Assembly (NCBI GenBank): GCA_021397835.1
Contig: JAJFZO010000028.1
Span: 3,767,501 to 3,831,500, forward strand
DNA: 64,000 nucleotides
Origin: Moringa oleifera
Taxonomy: Eukaryota > Streptophyta > Magnoliopsida > Brassicales > Moringaceae
Reading direction: 5' to 3'
Under the pieces are notes generated by a model. It did no database searches and was not told the origin of the DNA. It saw nothing but the letters and a program-made list of their open reading frames with translations. Position numbers and translations under genes: made by a program. Positions 36,254 to 47,705 of this stretch are shown here, piece after piece (the stretch's first letter is position 1; each line of letters begins with the position of its first letter).

Positions 36254-39200
36254 TATGGATAAGTCTTAGATACACTTGAATAGATTGTCTAAGGAGTTTT
36301 CTGGTGGCATGGATGAGTTTCTTTCTTTTGCCATGTCTTATTGTGAAAATCCTACACTCATTAGATGTCCTTGTCAATCATGTGCTAATTTGATATTATT
36401 AAGTGTTGAAGAAGTCAAGTATCATTTGTTTAGTAAAAGGATTGATTAGAGATATAAGAGATGGATTGGCATGGAGAAGAGTGTTCCACTAGATCTTGCA
36501 CAAGTAAGAAATCGATGTTTGATAAAGCATACAAGGATGATCATATCGGCAATACAATAGACATGGATAATGATGCATTTGAATATTGTCAAGATGATCC
36601 CAAATTATTTCAAAAACTTACTAAAAGATAGAGAAAAGCCTTTGTATCGTGGTCATATGAAATATACTAAGTTGTCTATATTGATGAGATTATATGATAT
36701 AAAAAGAAAGTATGAGTGGTTAGACAAGAGCTTTTCTAATCTATTAAGTTATTTGTTTGATATGTTTCCTACTGGAAATGAAATCCCTTTATCGTTGTAT
36801 GAAGCAAAAATACTATGAGTTCATTGGGTATAGATTATGAGAAAATACTTGTTTGCCCAAATGATTGTATACTCTATAGAAAGAAATATGAGGAGTTATC
36901 ATCTTATCCTGCTTGTGACTATCGAGATGGAAAGAAAATAGTAAGGTAAAAAAGCAAATGAAAGGGATTCCTACCAAAGTATTGTGGTACTTTTCTCTTA
37001 TTCCACGATTCATGTGAATGTTTCAATCACCACAAATTGCATAAGATTTAACTTGGCATGCTACAAAAGGGAAGTAGATGGGAAACTAAGAGATCCTACT
37101 GATTCACTTGCACCTGATTGGAAGTTAATAGACTTTAAGTGGTGAAGTTTTGCATCAAAATATAGAAATCTTTGACTGGCTATTTCTGCATATAATACTC
37201 TTAGCTGTGCATATAGCTGTTGGCTAGTGGTAATGATAACATATAATCTACCACTGTGGTTGTATATGAAATGAAAATTCATGATGTTATCCTTGCTTAT
37301 ATCAGGACCTCGCTATCCAAGTAATGATATTGATGTATATCTTGCCCCATTGATTGATGATTTGAAGCTTCTATAAGAAGTTAGTGTAGAAGTTTATGAT
37401 TCTTACTGAAAAGATTTGTTTACATTATGACTTGTTTTATTGTGGATGATTAATGATTTTTTTTGCTTATGAAATTTTTTTTGGTTGTTCAATTAAAGGA
37501 TATTATGCTTGTCCAATATGTGGTGAAAGTGCATATACTTGTAGATTACAACATGGTAAAAAGACTGTATATATGGGTTATAGACAATTCCTTCTAAAAA
37601 AAATCACCCATTTAAAAAGCAAAAGAAAGCATTCAATAGAGAACATGAAACCGTTTGACCTCTTTGTACACTAAGTGGAAAAGAAAGAAATATTACAAAG
37701 AGTAAGTTTCATTACCAATGTATGGGGTAAAAAAATCGGTGCTAAGAGGAAAATGACACAGGGTACACGATTAAATGACAATATTTAAACATGTTTCAAG
37801 AAAAAATCATGCTTTTTCGATCTTGAATATTGGAAACAATTATATGTTCATCTTTTGGATGTAATGTATATTGAAAAAATATTTACGAAAGCATCTATGG
37901 AACTTTACTTAATATTCTTGAAGAAAGAAAAGATGGGATTAACACTCAACTAGACCTTACAAGAATTGGCTTTAGAAAAGAGTTAGCTCTTAAGGTTGTA
38001 TATGATCGTGCTTATTTATTAGCTGCTTGTTACACTCTAAGAAAATTAGAGAGAATGATGTTTTGGGAGATATTATATGGGTATTCTTCAAATTTCAGAA
38101 ATCTTGTGTCAATAACTAATATAAAAATTCAAGGTCTTAAGTCTTATGATTGTCATGCTCTTATGCAATAACTTTTACCATTGGCTATTTGCTCAGTTTT
38201 ACCAAAACATGTTAGATATGTAATCATGAGATTTTGCTTTTTCTTCAATGCTTTGTATAGTAAGGTTATATATGTTTCAAAACTAGGCAAATTACAGCAA
38301 GATTTGGTGATAATAATAAGGTTATATATGTTTCAAAACTAGGCAAATTACAGCAAGATTTGGTGATAACTCTTTACTTATTTGAAAAATACTTTCTACA
38401 TTCTTTTTTTGATATAATGGTGCATTTGACGTTCACTTTGTTAGAGAAGTGAGATTATTTGACTGGTATACCTTAGGCGGATGTATCCATTTGAATGGTT
38501 CATGAAAAATTTGAAAGGATATGCACGTAATTGTAATCGTTCTGAAGGATGTATTGCTTAATGCTACATTTCAAAAGAAGCACTTGAATTTTGTGAAGGT
38601 TATTACTCTAATATGCATCCAATTGGTATTCCATGTGGAAAAGAATATGATATTCAAGTTGGAAAGCCCTTACATGGTGGTCACATTATTACTATTGATT
38701 AACACGAATTAGAGTAAGCACATCTTTATGTATTATTGGATTCACTTGACGTCTAACCACATGTTGAGTATGTCTTTTCCTAATCTATGTGTAATTTGAT
38801 TATAAAACATATACTTCATACATATATGCATTCACTAGAAGAACTTAACCTTATTTCATTAATTGCGAGCATATCAAGTATGTGAAATTGAAATAACTTT
38901 GTCAATCAAAATTATCCAAATGGTTATAAGATGAGCATACTCGGACTTTTATTTTTTGGTTTCGAGAAAAGGTACTTTCCCATTATCTTTAACATGACCA
39001 TATGTCTTATATGTATTTAATACTAAAATCTATTTGATCAAAATTTTGTCAATAGGTTGCATCAAAAATACAAAGCAAAATCGACCTTTCTTTTTGGTGA
39101 AATGGGTAACATATGGACCTTGTCCTAAAGTTATAAAATATTCTTGATATGATGTAAATGGCTATCGCTTTCGTACATGGGAACGTGATCATAATCGAGT

Positions 39201-39720
39201 TACATAAAATAGTGGAGTCACTATAATTACAACAACAATGCAAATTTCAAGTGTTAACAACAAGAATCTAATAATTGGACATTTGTCATTTTATGGTGTC
39301 ATAAGGAGATATGGGAGCTCGATTATCACATATTCAAAACAATATTGTTCAAATGTGATTGAGATTGAAAATAATGGTGAGATTAAATTAGATGAAGTTG
39401 GTCACATATTAGTTAATGTTAAACAACATGGCCATAAATATGATTGTTTCATTTTAGCTTCTTAAGCTAAATAGATCTTTTGCGTCCTTGACCAATTATA
39501 TCTAAGATGGTCCATTGTTTGTTTTACTTCACAGAAAGACTATAAACATAATGAGAGAAATAATGATGTTGACAATAAAAAAAATATGATTCTATCGTTG
39601 ATGGCATACTTGAAGTCAATTTAAATGATAAGATCAATGAGGATGATGTTAAATATATACGACCTGATTATAATGGAACTTGGATTTATGAAGTCTACAA
39701 GTAAACTTTAAAACTCAAGG
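36254..39720 (+). pseudogene. TNP2-type CACTA transposase, degenerate
   Basis: Translated blocks follow the order of plant CACTA TNP2 proteins. The transposase-associated domain begins at about 36254 (MDKS) with its conserved IRCPCQSCAN at 36360-36389. A KLSILMRLYDIKRKYEW block and a FPTGNEIPLSLYEAK block follow at 36669-36813. The Transposase_21 core (about 37040-37680) has NDIDVYLAPLIDDLK at 37323-37367, GYYACPICGE near 37500 and YMGYRQFL near 37570. About 37800-38200 has FFDLEYWKQLYV and LPKHVRYVIMRFCFFFNALY. A DUF4218-like part with NCNRSEGCIA lies near 38530, and a DUF4216-like part (GHLSFYGVI, IKLDEVGHILVNV) at 39240-39560. At least ten stops or frameshifts and a 56-bp duplication interrupt it. 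In its active state it would bind and cut the element ends in the nucleus. Confidence 0.85.
38261..38372. repeat. Perfect 56-bp tandem duplication in the transposase relic
   Basis: The segment starting TAAGGTTATATATGTTTC at 38261 is repeated at 38317 with no visible difference. Since 56 is not a multiple of three, it adds a frameshift inside the DUF4218-like region. The lack of divergence says it is recent compared with the rest of the decay. Confidence 0.9.
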
Positions 39721-39849
39721 CAAAAAGATTTGATTATTTTCTTTTTAATTTTATGGTAGTATTATTTTATTAGAAAAACTAGTATCATATAATGAATTAT
39801 GTTTTAACTATTTTTTTAGATTATATTTTATGTTTGTAGGATTGTAGAT

Positions 39850-42800
39850 ATGACTAATAAGTTGTCAGAGTTGCCTATCGAGTCTAGAAAACCAACAAAA
39901 TTGTTAAACCAAAAAAATTTAAGGACAAAAAAGGTGGTACGGTTGAATTCAAAAGGTGTACCATATGGTGCTGAAGCTCAATCCCTTATGTCTACTCTTG
40001 GAGTTCTTGCACGTACCATGGTACCTATAACTCATAGTGACTGGCGAAAGGTTCCTATCATTTGAAAGAAAAAATGTGGTAATATGTTCAGATTTAACAC
40101 TTTCACCCTAAATATTTAATTATACTTCTCATTAGTATAATAGCTTATCAAATTTCATTTACAGGATGCATTTGAAATTGATTGTCGCATGAAAAAAATT
40201 ATCTTACAATCAATTAGCAACAAATTTAAAACATTCAAGAATATCCTGACAATAAAATATATAATGCCTTTTACAAAAAATCTTGATGCTATAGTGACAA
40301 CACCTTCGATCCACAGTATCATTTCAAAGAATAAGTAGGAGAGGTTCATTAAATCACATCTTCCAGAGGATTTTAAGGTATATTTATGTTGTAAAATATT
40401 TTTTTAACTATAAATATTTCATGTTTTTTCATTAACTGCAATGAAACATTGTAGAAATTGATTGAGGAACAATAAAAAAAAAGACAAAAACATAATAAAT
40501 ATCCTCATCGATTGAATCGAGGTGGATATGCAACATTAGAACATAAATTGGTAACTTTCTCACTCTTACATTCTTTGTGAGGATATTAAGATATATTTAA
40601 GATACACTCTTTTTAATTTTTAATTTATTTATTCCACCTTTACAAAAAGCAAAACTTAAGGCAGAAGAAGAGATTGATCGTGGTGAGTTATGGAAGCTAA
40701 CACGACCAAGCAAAAAAGGACATTATGCACCAAAAATGATTCCTGTCATTGAAAAAATTATAAGTGTTTTTTTTTTTAATGAATCTTACATAAATTTTGG
40801 AAACCTTGTCTTTATAAGAGTGTTCACTAAAGTTTAAAGACAGTGAGGCAATAAGGGAAAATTGAAAACTTTCTCATTATGTTTAGCATGAAGGAAAATA
40901 TGAAGAGTAAATTATATAAGATTACTATACTGTTTATATTTTCCAAGCAGTGAGGCAGTATTGAAAACTTTCTCTGCGTGTTTGGCATCAAAGAAAATAT
41001 AAAGGGGTAAAATGCATAAGATTGCTAGGTTGTTTATATTTCTCAGGTAGTAAGGTAGTATAGGAAACATTGTGTGTGTTTGGCATGAAGGAAACTATGA
41101 AGGGGTAAAATGCATAAAATTACTATATTATTTATATTTTTCAAGCAGTAAGGCAGTGTTGAAACTGTGTGTGTTTGGCATGAAGGAAAATATGAAGGGT
41201 TAAAATGCATAAGATTACTATATTGTTTATATTTTTCAATTAGTGAGGCAATATTGAAAACTTTCTCTATGTGTTTGGCATGAAGAAAAATATGAAGTTG
41301 TAAAATGCATAGTTACTAAGTTGTTTATATTTTTCAGGCGGTGAGGTAGTATTAGAAACATTATGTGCATGTTTGATATGAAGAAAAATATGAATAGGTG
41401 TTTATATTTGTCAAGCAGTGAGGCAGTAATGGAAACTTTCTATGTGTGTTTGGTATAAAAAAATATGAAGGGGTAAAATACATAAGATTACTAGGTTGTT
41501 TATATTTTTCAAGCAGTGAGGTAGTATTGGAAACATTCTGTGTGTTTTTGGCACGAAAAAAAATATGAAAAGGTAAAATGTATAAAATTACTATACTATT
41601 TATACTTCTTAGGCAGTGGGGTAGTATTAGAAACATTTTATGTGTGTTTGACATAAAGGAAAATTTGAAGTGGTAAAATGCACAAAATTACTATATTGTT
41701 TATATTTTTCAGGCAGTGAGGTATATCGGAAACATTCTGTGTGTGTTTGGCATTGAAAAAAATATAAAGGGGTAAAATGCATTCATTACTATATTGTTTA
41801 TATTCTTCAAGTAGTAAGGCAATATAGTCTAACCAACCAGAATGCCATTTTTTCTTACCTTATGAACAGACACATCTAGACAGAAAATATTCTATCTTTT
41901 TCTTCCTTGTTTGTTTTCTTAAGACAGTTAGAGTTAAGTTGCAATATTTTTTGCTTATTGCATGTAAGACATGAATAATAGCCTATAAACCTAAAAAATT
42001 AAATTTTATGTAATTTACACTTAATCTGGCATGGATTACTATAAGATGAGTTAATGAAGCAGTCAAAAGCTGGTACCATTATATTTTCAGGCAGTGATGA
42101 TATTTTAAGCAAAGCTCTTGGTATTAATAAGCATAGGGTTGAGTTAAAGGAATTAGAAAGTTTCGCACTCTTTCAATCTTTTTTTTCACTCCTAATAAGG
42201 TGGCATATCTAGAAACTCGCTTGACTGAGGTGGAGCAGAAACTATTGTTATTGACTCAAAGGAAGCATAGACACACATTCACGTGTTGCATAACCTGAAG
42301 GTCATAGCTCCAATAAGATATAAAAAAAGATTCTTGTGATGTTTCTGATGAAGATTTGAAGATAAATGTATTTCCTCTTTTATTTAGTGTTGTAGATATA
42401 TATTTTCCCTATTAATTACAATTAATAATTTTTTTAATGAATAGGTGTTATATGTAAATTAGCAGTGGCTACACTAAAACATGTTGTTGTAATGGGCACT
42501 ATTATTGATAGTTCTTGTGCTAATTTTGTGATTTCTATTTATCAAATATTGATTCAAGGTGCTCGACTGCCTATTGAAAATGAGGATGATTATCTTATAT
42601 TTGTTAAAGATGCCTTAAGTCATCATGTAAGTTGGCCTAAAGTCTTGGTTTTTACTCATATTGTTAAGGAGGTATGAGGCAATTTTAGTTGTAGTATATT
42701 ATCTTTGTTTCTTTTTATGTTAAAATTATTTGATTTTTAAAATTTATTATTGTCACATGTTTGGAAACAAGAGAAAATGAAATCAGTAAATAAGTGGGAT

Positions 42801-44000
42801 CTATTTATGAGCAAGCTTTAGAGCAGTTTGCAAAACCAGCTTATCCATTGATGATTAATATGTGAAATGAAGTTAGAGTAAGATTTGGTGATGATTTTTT
42901 TTTGCTATCCATTTTATTGCTATTTTAGTTCAGACCATTGCTCTATTATGATTGACAAAAAAGAACTAGGAGGAACTAGCATTTATCAGGTGAGACAAAG
43001 AATTTCAATAGTGGTTTATTTTAATATCAATGTTTATATGATTTAGCTGTCAATTTATCTACTTTCAAATATTCACATGCTAAATTAAAGAAATATAAAA
43101 AATTCAAAACAATTTGGCTTCATCAATCCTATGATTTTCTCACTTTCTGGTAGACTAAACAATGAAAATATGTTAAAAGATAGAGTACGACATATTGCAG
43201 AATGGTTAAAAAAATTACATTCAAACCAAAAACTTTCCATGCCTTACAATCCAAAGTAAGAACTTTCTATCCTAATTGCTTTACCAAGACATATCTCATT
43301 TAGCTATTTATCATCTTTTGTTTTTCTTATTATGAATAGATTTCATTGGGAATTAGTGGTTATTGATATGGCATCACAGATAGTGTATCATTTGGATTCT
43401 TTGGGTCATGAAGTAGAACTTGATTTTAAAAAGTTATGACCATATGAGTATAAGTTTTACTTTATGTCTTTTATTTATTGGTTATTGATATAGAAGTTTT
43501 CAAATGTTTCATGTGAGATCAAATATTACATGGCAACGAATTCAAGTGAGTTCATTTTGTTTTTTTTTTTTTGTTACTAATAACATTGAAAATGAGATGT
43601 ATTAATGATTATATTTCTACATATATAGGTACCGATTAAAAGAGGTGGTATAGAATATAGTTATTTTGTGCTTCGATTTATGAAGAAAATAATTGAAGAT
43701 CCAAAAATTCTTTGTGAGAAAGTCATATTATTTATTTCATTTACATATTAAATGTTTCATATTTATAAATCATATCAAATTGATTATGTTGTCTTCTTTT
43801 GTGTTTTAATTTTAAAGTTCAATGATAGGGATACATATAATAATGAAAAAATTGATGAAGTACGTGGTAAATGGGCTATGCATGTACACCAGTTGTGATT
43901 ATAACTAGGTATGTAATCCTTGTTGGCTCATTAATGGTTGTGTTTTGATTATGTGTTTTTTAGCTTGGTTAGATTCAAGTATGATGGACTAATTCTATTC
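39850..44000 (+). pseudogene. CACTA second gene: Transposase_24-like plus Ulp1-type peptidase, degenerate
   Basis: Exon-like blocks separated by introns match the second protein of plant CACTA elements. These are 39850-40065 (start region, ending HSDWRKVP), 40164-40377 (FEIDCRMKKIILQSISNKF, then FIKSHLPEDF), 40454-40551 (HNKYPHRLNRGGYATLEHKL), 40650-40770, 42093-42280 (GSDDILSKALGI; VAYLETRLTEVEQK) and 42465-42677 (ALSHHVSWPKVLVF). The Ulp1/C48 cysteine-peptidase core follows: FHWELVVIDM with the catalytic His at 43344-43346, YHLDSLG, then GGIEYSYFVLRF at about 43644-43680 and EVRGKWAMHVHQL near 43860. At the catalytic Cys position there is TAT (43656-43658), so the peptidase would be dead. 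Domain identity is well supported; exon borders are approximate. Confidence 0.8.
40843..41830 (+). repeat. Intronic minisatellite, about 97-bp unit, 11 copies, each with an acceptor-like site
   Basis: Units start near 40843, 40948, 41047, 41146, 41240, 41339, 41413, 41511, 41612, 41711 and 41810. A typical unit runs GCAGTGAGGCAGTATTGGAA, then a TGTGTGTTTGGCATGAAGG block, then GGGTAAAATGCATAAGATTA, then TTTATATTTTTCAG. The junction TTTTTCAG/GCAGTGAGG copies the real exon start at 42090 (TATTTTCAG/GCAGTGATG). The minus-strand open frame at 41361-41654 is only a product of this repeat. Confidence 0.85.
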
Positions 44001-44719
44001 ATTGAGTGTTCTGCCAGTTCTATTCATTGAGTGATCTACCAATTCTTTTCATTAAGTGCGCTGCCAATTTTATTCAAAATTCTGTAAATGTCATCTTCAA
44101 GAAGTTGGTAGAGTAAAGAGCAAGTAGAAGTATTCAAGCATACATGTGAAATAAATATGTTTATGATCATTTAATTTTCGCATTTACTGTTGCATTACAA
44201 GAAGTTACATTTTTGATATCTAGATATAGGGAACTAGAATAGAAAATTTATAATATAATGATTAATGTATACCTTGTTAGTTGCGAGAAGTTATTCTTTT
44301 TGACATCTAGATGCATTCCCAACCTTTTATTAGGTTTGTTTTTCAAACTTTAGTACAATTGCTCATTTATTTTGATATATAAATTAATCGTATGTTAAAT
44401 AGGATGATCTAATAACTATCGCAGGAGTAACACATTTAATGCATTGGGCATTTTTTAATGTAATAGTAGAACAGAGTAATGCAGATGACATGTTGTTTAA
44501 TTTAACTTGTAGATATTTTGTTTATTTTTGATACTTAATATTATTATATTTTGTAAAATGACCATAGTTTTAGTTATAAATATATGTAACTTTTGTTATT
44601 TGATATTATTTGTATTGTTTGACTATTATAATTGTAAAAATAAACATAAATATTAATTAATTAATTAAAATTATAAAAAATAAATTTTTTATGATTAATT
44701 AATAAAAGCATAAACATTT

Positions 44720-45045
44720 TTTATGATGATCATAAAAACTATCATAAAAAAGTGCAATTTTTTTTTTTTATGATGGTCACAAAAACTATCATGAATAAGT
44801 GAAGGTTTTAAATGACAGTCACAAGAACCATAATGAATAAGTGAAGATTTTTATGACAGTCACGTTTGATTGTCTTGAATATATTTTATGATGGTCCATC
44901 ATAGATCGTTATGAGTTTTTTATAACGATCCATCACAAAACGTCATTAATACTTTAACCTTTTAATGATGGTCAAAAATTGTCAAGAATTTATAACAGTT
45001 TTTTGGACCGTCATGAAGATTTTATATCATCACTTACAATGACAG
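44720..45045 (+). repeat. Right subterminal motif array of the large CACTA element
   Basis: Motifs such as TTTATGATGGTC, TTATGACAGTC, ACCGTCATGAA and their reverse complements recur every 20-40 bp. In En/Spm elements equivalent subterminal repeats bind the element's TNPA-type protein. The same motif fills the ends of 98-1445 and 14260-14596. Confidence 0.75.
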
Positions 45046-45835
45046 TTTTTTTTAACATATTAGATTTGGAATCACTTAAAAAAGAAAGACATAGTTGAGA
45101 CTCTTATTGACATCTTTTCCATTTTTCTCACTTAATACTCTATAATTTCATATCAACAAGAATCCAGAAAATTTTATAACAATTTCTTTTTTCATTAAAA
45201 CAAAGCCTAAGTAAAATTGTTTCATTTTCATTTATTATAAATTAAATTAGGGTTGCAGGAAGAATACATTCCCTAAATTGCCATCCAAATTGTCCCGCAA
45301 AATGTACTTCTATTATTGGCCATTTTTATAACTTTTTAAAGGCTAAAGTCACTTGTTGATGGTAAACTAAAATGGTTTATTATTGTCAACTGAAGATGTT
45401 TTAAAGCAAGAAAATTAGATGTAAACAATAATTTAATCCATGACATTTCTTTGTAATTTACTTTCACAAAAAGAGAATAAAATTTCATTAATCACTAAAA
45501 TAAATATTAAAGATTAATTATATGGAAAAGATTTGTATTTTTTTACGATCTTAAAGTGGGACATATATAAATGTATAAATTCTCTTAAATTATATATATA
45601 TAAAATACCAAGCTTTGGACTCATTTTGACATTTAGGAAAGAATGTTTATTATACTTTTAATGCAAAAACTTTTCAAAATGATTCGACCAAACACTACTT
45701 AAGTTGTTAATAAAAAATTTCTTGCAAAGAGCACTTTCAATTACAGCATTTTGTTAAGAGGAAAAAATAGTAACAAGATGGCATCCATTCCTTTCAAATA
45801 CCATTGGCACATGGTTTCGGAATATTTGATTACAA

Positions 45836-46750
45836 GATGTGCACTATCTCTCCTCTATTATCAAAAAGGAGGAACAATTCTTCCGCAAAGCTTGGAATGC
45901 TAATCAAGGTTGACATACCATACATAAATCCTCTACTCCATATATTTCTTAGGATTATTTGCTTGCTAACAAAATGGATTATATAAGTACGGTCTAGCCT
46001 AGCCTAGAGATGCTGCATAGCAATCACTTTGCTTGGCTAGTAGAACTTTAATTGTTAGGTTAATATCTTCTTCCTTTACCCTTTAGGAATGCATGCTTTA
46101 GATTGAGGAGTGGAAAATAAAAAGAAAGATTAAAGAGGGAGAAAGATATTGTCAGAATTAACAGATCAATACAAGATAAATACAAGAATTCTAAATCTTT
46201 GTATGAAGTGGGGAATGTATGACTTTAGTCTCTAAAACTATTTTCCTTAAATAAATTATGAAATAAGGGGTAGAATCCATCCGGGTCTCCAAACACTAAG
46301 AATTGAAGTGATTGATTCGGAAAAATTATTGTAACATTGGTGCTTTTTCAAGAGAATAAAGAATATTAGAATTTAGTAGCAGAGTAGTTGATATATAAGA
46401 TGGTTTATGTCTCTTGGCAACTTGTTTTATGATTGATACATTTATATGTTTAATGTCATAGATTGACCTTGAACCATGGCACTAAAATCTTCAACGGTAT
46501 TGATTCCTATTTAAGACCATCATGCTTTTTGAAATTTTTATTATATGATGTGCTCTCTCTCTCTCCTCTATTATAGAAAAGGAAGAAAGAACATTATAGA
46601 AAGACAAAAGGTAGAAAAGAAGTATTTTATTTTAAGTAAAGTAGTTCTTCCACAAAGCATGGAAATGCTACCACTAATATACCATCAAGAATACATCGAT
46701 TTTTGTTTTTGCATCTTTGTTAGGATTTGTTTAGTAAAAACACTGTTTTG
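45836..46750. repeat. Diverged duplicate segments about 712 bp apart
   Basis: About 45836-45960 and 46548-46720 share ATGTGC(T)CTATCTCTCCTC, TATTATMRAAAAGGA, TTCTTCCRCAAAGC, GGAAATGCTA and ATACCAT. The second copy has an insertion of about 50 bp. It is an old tandem or dispersed duplication of unknown type. Confidence 0.5.
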
Positions 46751-46963
46751 CTTTAGTGGGTGTAACTTTATGTCCTTCGTATGGAATGTATGTACGGTCT
46801 AAATATATTGTGTAGCATTATTTTTTTTTATTTTTCTGTATTTAAATACTTTAGGGCCTGTTTGATTGTGCTCTGATTTCTTAAAAATATTATATTATCA
46901 CGAAGGACCAAAAAGCAACCATTGCGATTCTTCATCATTCTGCCTTACCCAGCACAATCCCAT

Positions 46964-46991
46964 TCTCACTCTCACTCTCACTCTCACTCTA
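46964..46991. repeat. (CTCACT)n hexamer repeat
   Basis: TCTCAC units repeat about four and a half times. The repeat keeps two overlapping short frames open (46866-47075 and 46922-47143), which I do not call genes. Confidence 0.9.
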
Positions 46992-47426
46992 TCCTATTCA
47001 ATCTTTGCTACTCCATGTTTTGCTTTCTCCCTTCCAAGATTAGACCAAAGCTCCTTTTTTTGCTTTCTCCCCTAGACGTGAACAGAATCATAACCCCAAT
47101 TCAACCTCGTTTTATTTTATACACAATCTCTCCATTTCGGTAAAAGACGCCATGGCCTTTGAACTTGAGATTTTGCCTTCCCTTTGCACACTCTATACAG
47201 TAATAACCTAGCTCCACGGTCCAAACTCCATAATTAGAGCAGCTTTGATATTATCAAGTTTAGTTAGAGTGACCCTAAGATCCTCCATGAGTAACAAGAA
47301 GGCTCAATCGTCCCACTTTTCTTTCACATTTTGTCCTGATGAAGTGTAAATAGAAACTGAAGGGGGGCTCAACTCCACAAATGTCCGGTTCAAATACTGC
47401 GCTTCACTTAAAAAACACAAGAAACT

Positions 47427-47435
47427 CTATAAATA
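47427..47435 (+). promoter_or_regulatory. Strong TATA-box match
   Basis: CTATAAATA matches the plant TATA consensus exactly. It lies about 170 bp before a short acidic frame (47607-47705). There is no independent evidence of transcription. Confidence 0.35.
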
Positions 47436-47606
47436 GTGAGTCATGCTGTTGTACCTATCCCCATCTTCTCAGTTGTCTGGTATAAATATATATGCATTTA
47501 TTTATCTTTTTTGCAATCTCAAAAGCCTGAGGCAGCAAAAAATATTTTGAGTTGTTTACAATTTGGATATCTTTCTCCCCATGTCATCTTCTGGCTAGAG
47601 CAGTGG

Positions 47607-47705
47607 ATGGCGGAGAAGATGTTGGTGGTGAAGACAGAGAAAGTGCCTAAGAAGCAGAAAGAAGAAAGAGAAACCATTAATGGAGAGGAAGAGGAAGAGG
47701 AGTGA
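47607..47705 (+). CDS. Possible small acidic peptide ORF, unrecognised
   Basis: From the ATG at 47607 the frame encodes 32 residues, beginning MAEKMLVVKTEK, then a KVPKKQKEERE basic-acidic stretch, ending in six glutamates. The frame extends upstream without an ATG to 47436 (89 codons from a GTG). A TATA box 170 bp upstream and a host-like purine-rich codon pattern are the only support. It could be the last exon of a gene, a small peptide, or chance. I do not recognise a family. Confidence 0.2.
   Translation: MAEKMLVVKTEKVPKKQKEERETINGEEEEEE

Larger units (their letters stand above)
30924..45070 (+). mobile_element. Large CACTA (En/Spm-like) DNA transposon with Ulp1-type gene
   Basis: The left end is CACTACAAGAGAAACTG, matching the CACTA terminus of the 98-1445 element through GTTTTTAATGATAGTATTT-like sequence. 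The right end is recognised by its subterminal motif array (about 44720-45045) and its alignment to the reverse complement of 98-1150; the last bases are degraded, so the true 3' terminus lies somewhere in 45055-45080. Between them lie a TNP2-type transposase relic (36254-39720) and a Transposase_24/Ulp1-like gene relic (39850-44000), the usual gene pair of plant CACTA elements. Internal tandem repeats inflate both the 5' region and one intron. Stops and frameshifts make it non-autonomous today. Confidence 0.85.

Noticed and set aside
41361..41654. 97-codon minus-strand frame
   Set aside because: It lies wholly within the 97-bp minisatellite and repeats with it; the real coding direction of the element is plus.
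46851..46875. GGGCCTGTTTGATTGTGCTC, resembling the end of some plant MITEs
   Set aside because: No matching inverted end or target duplication was found downstream within the window.
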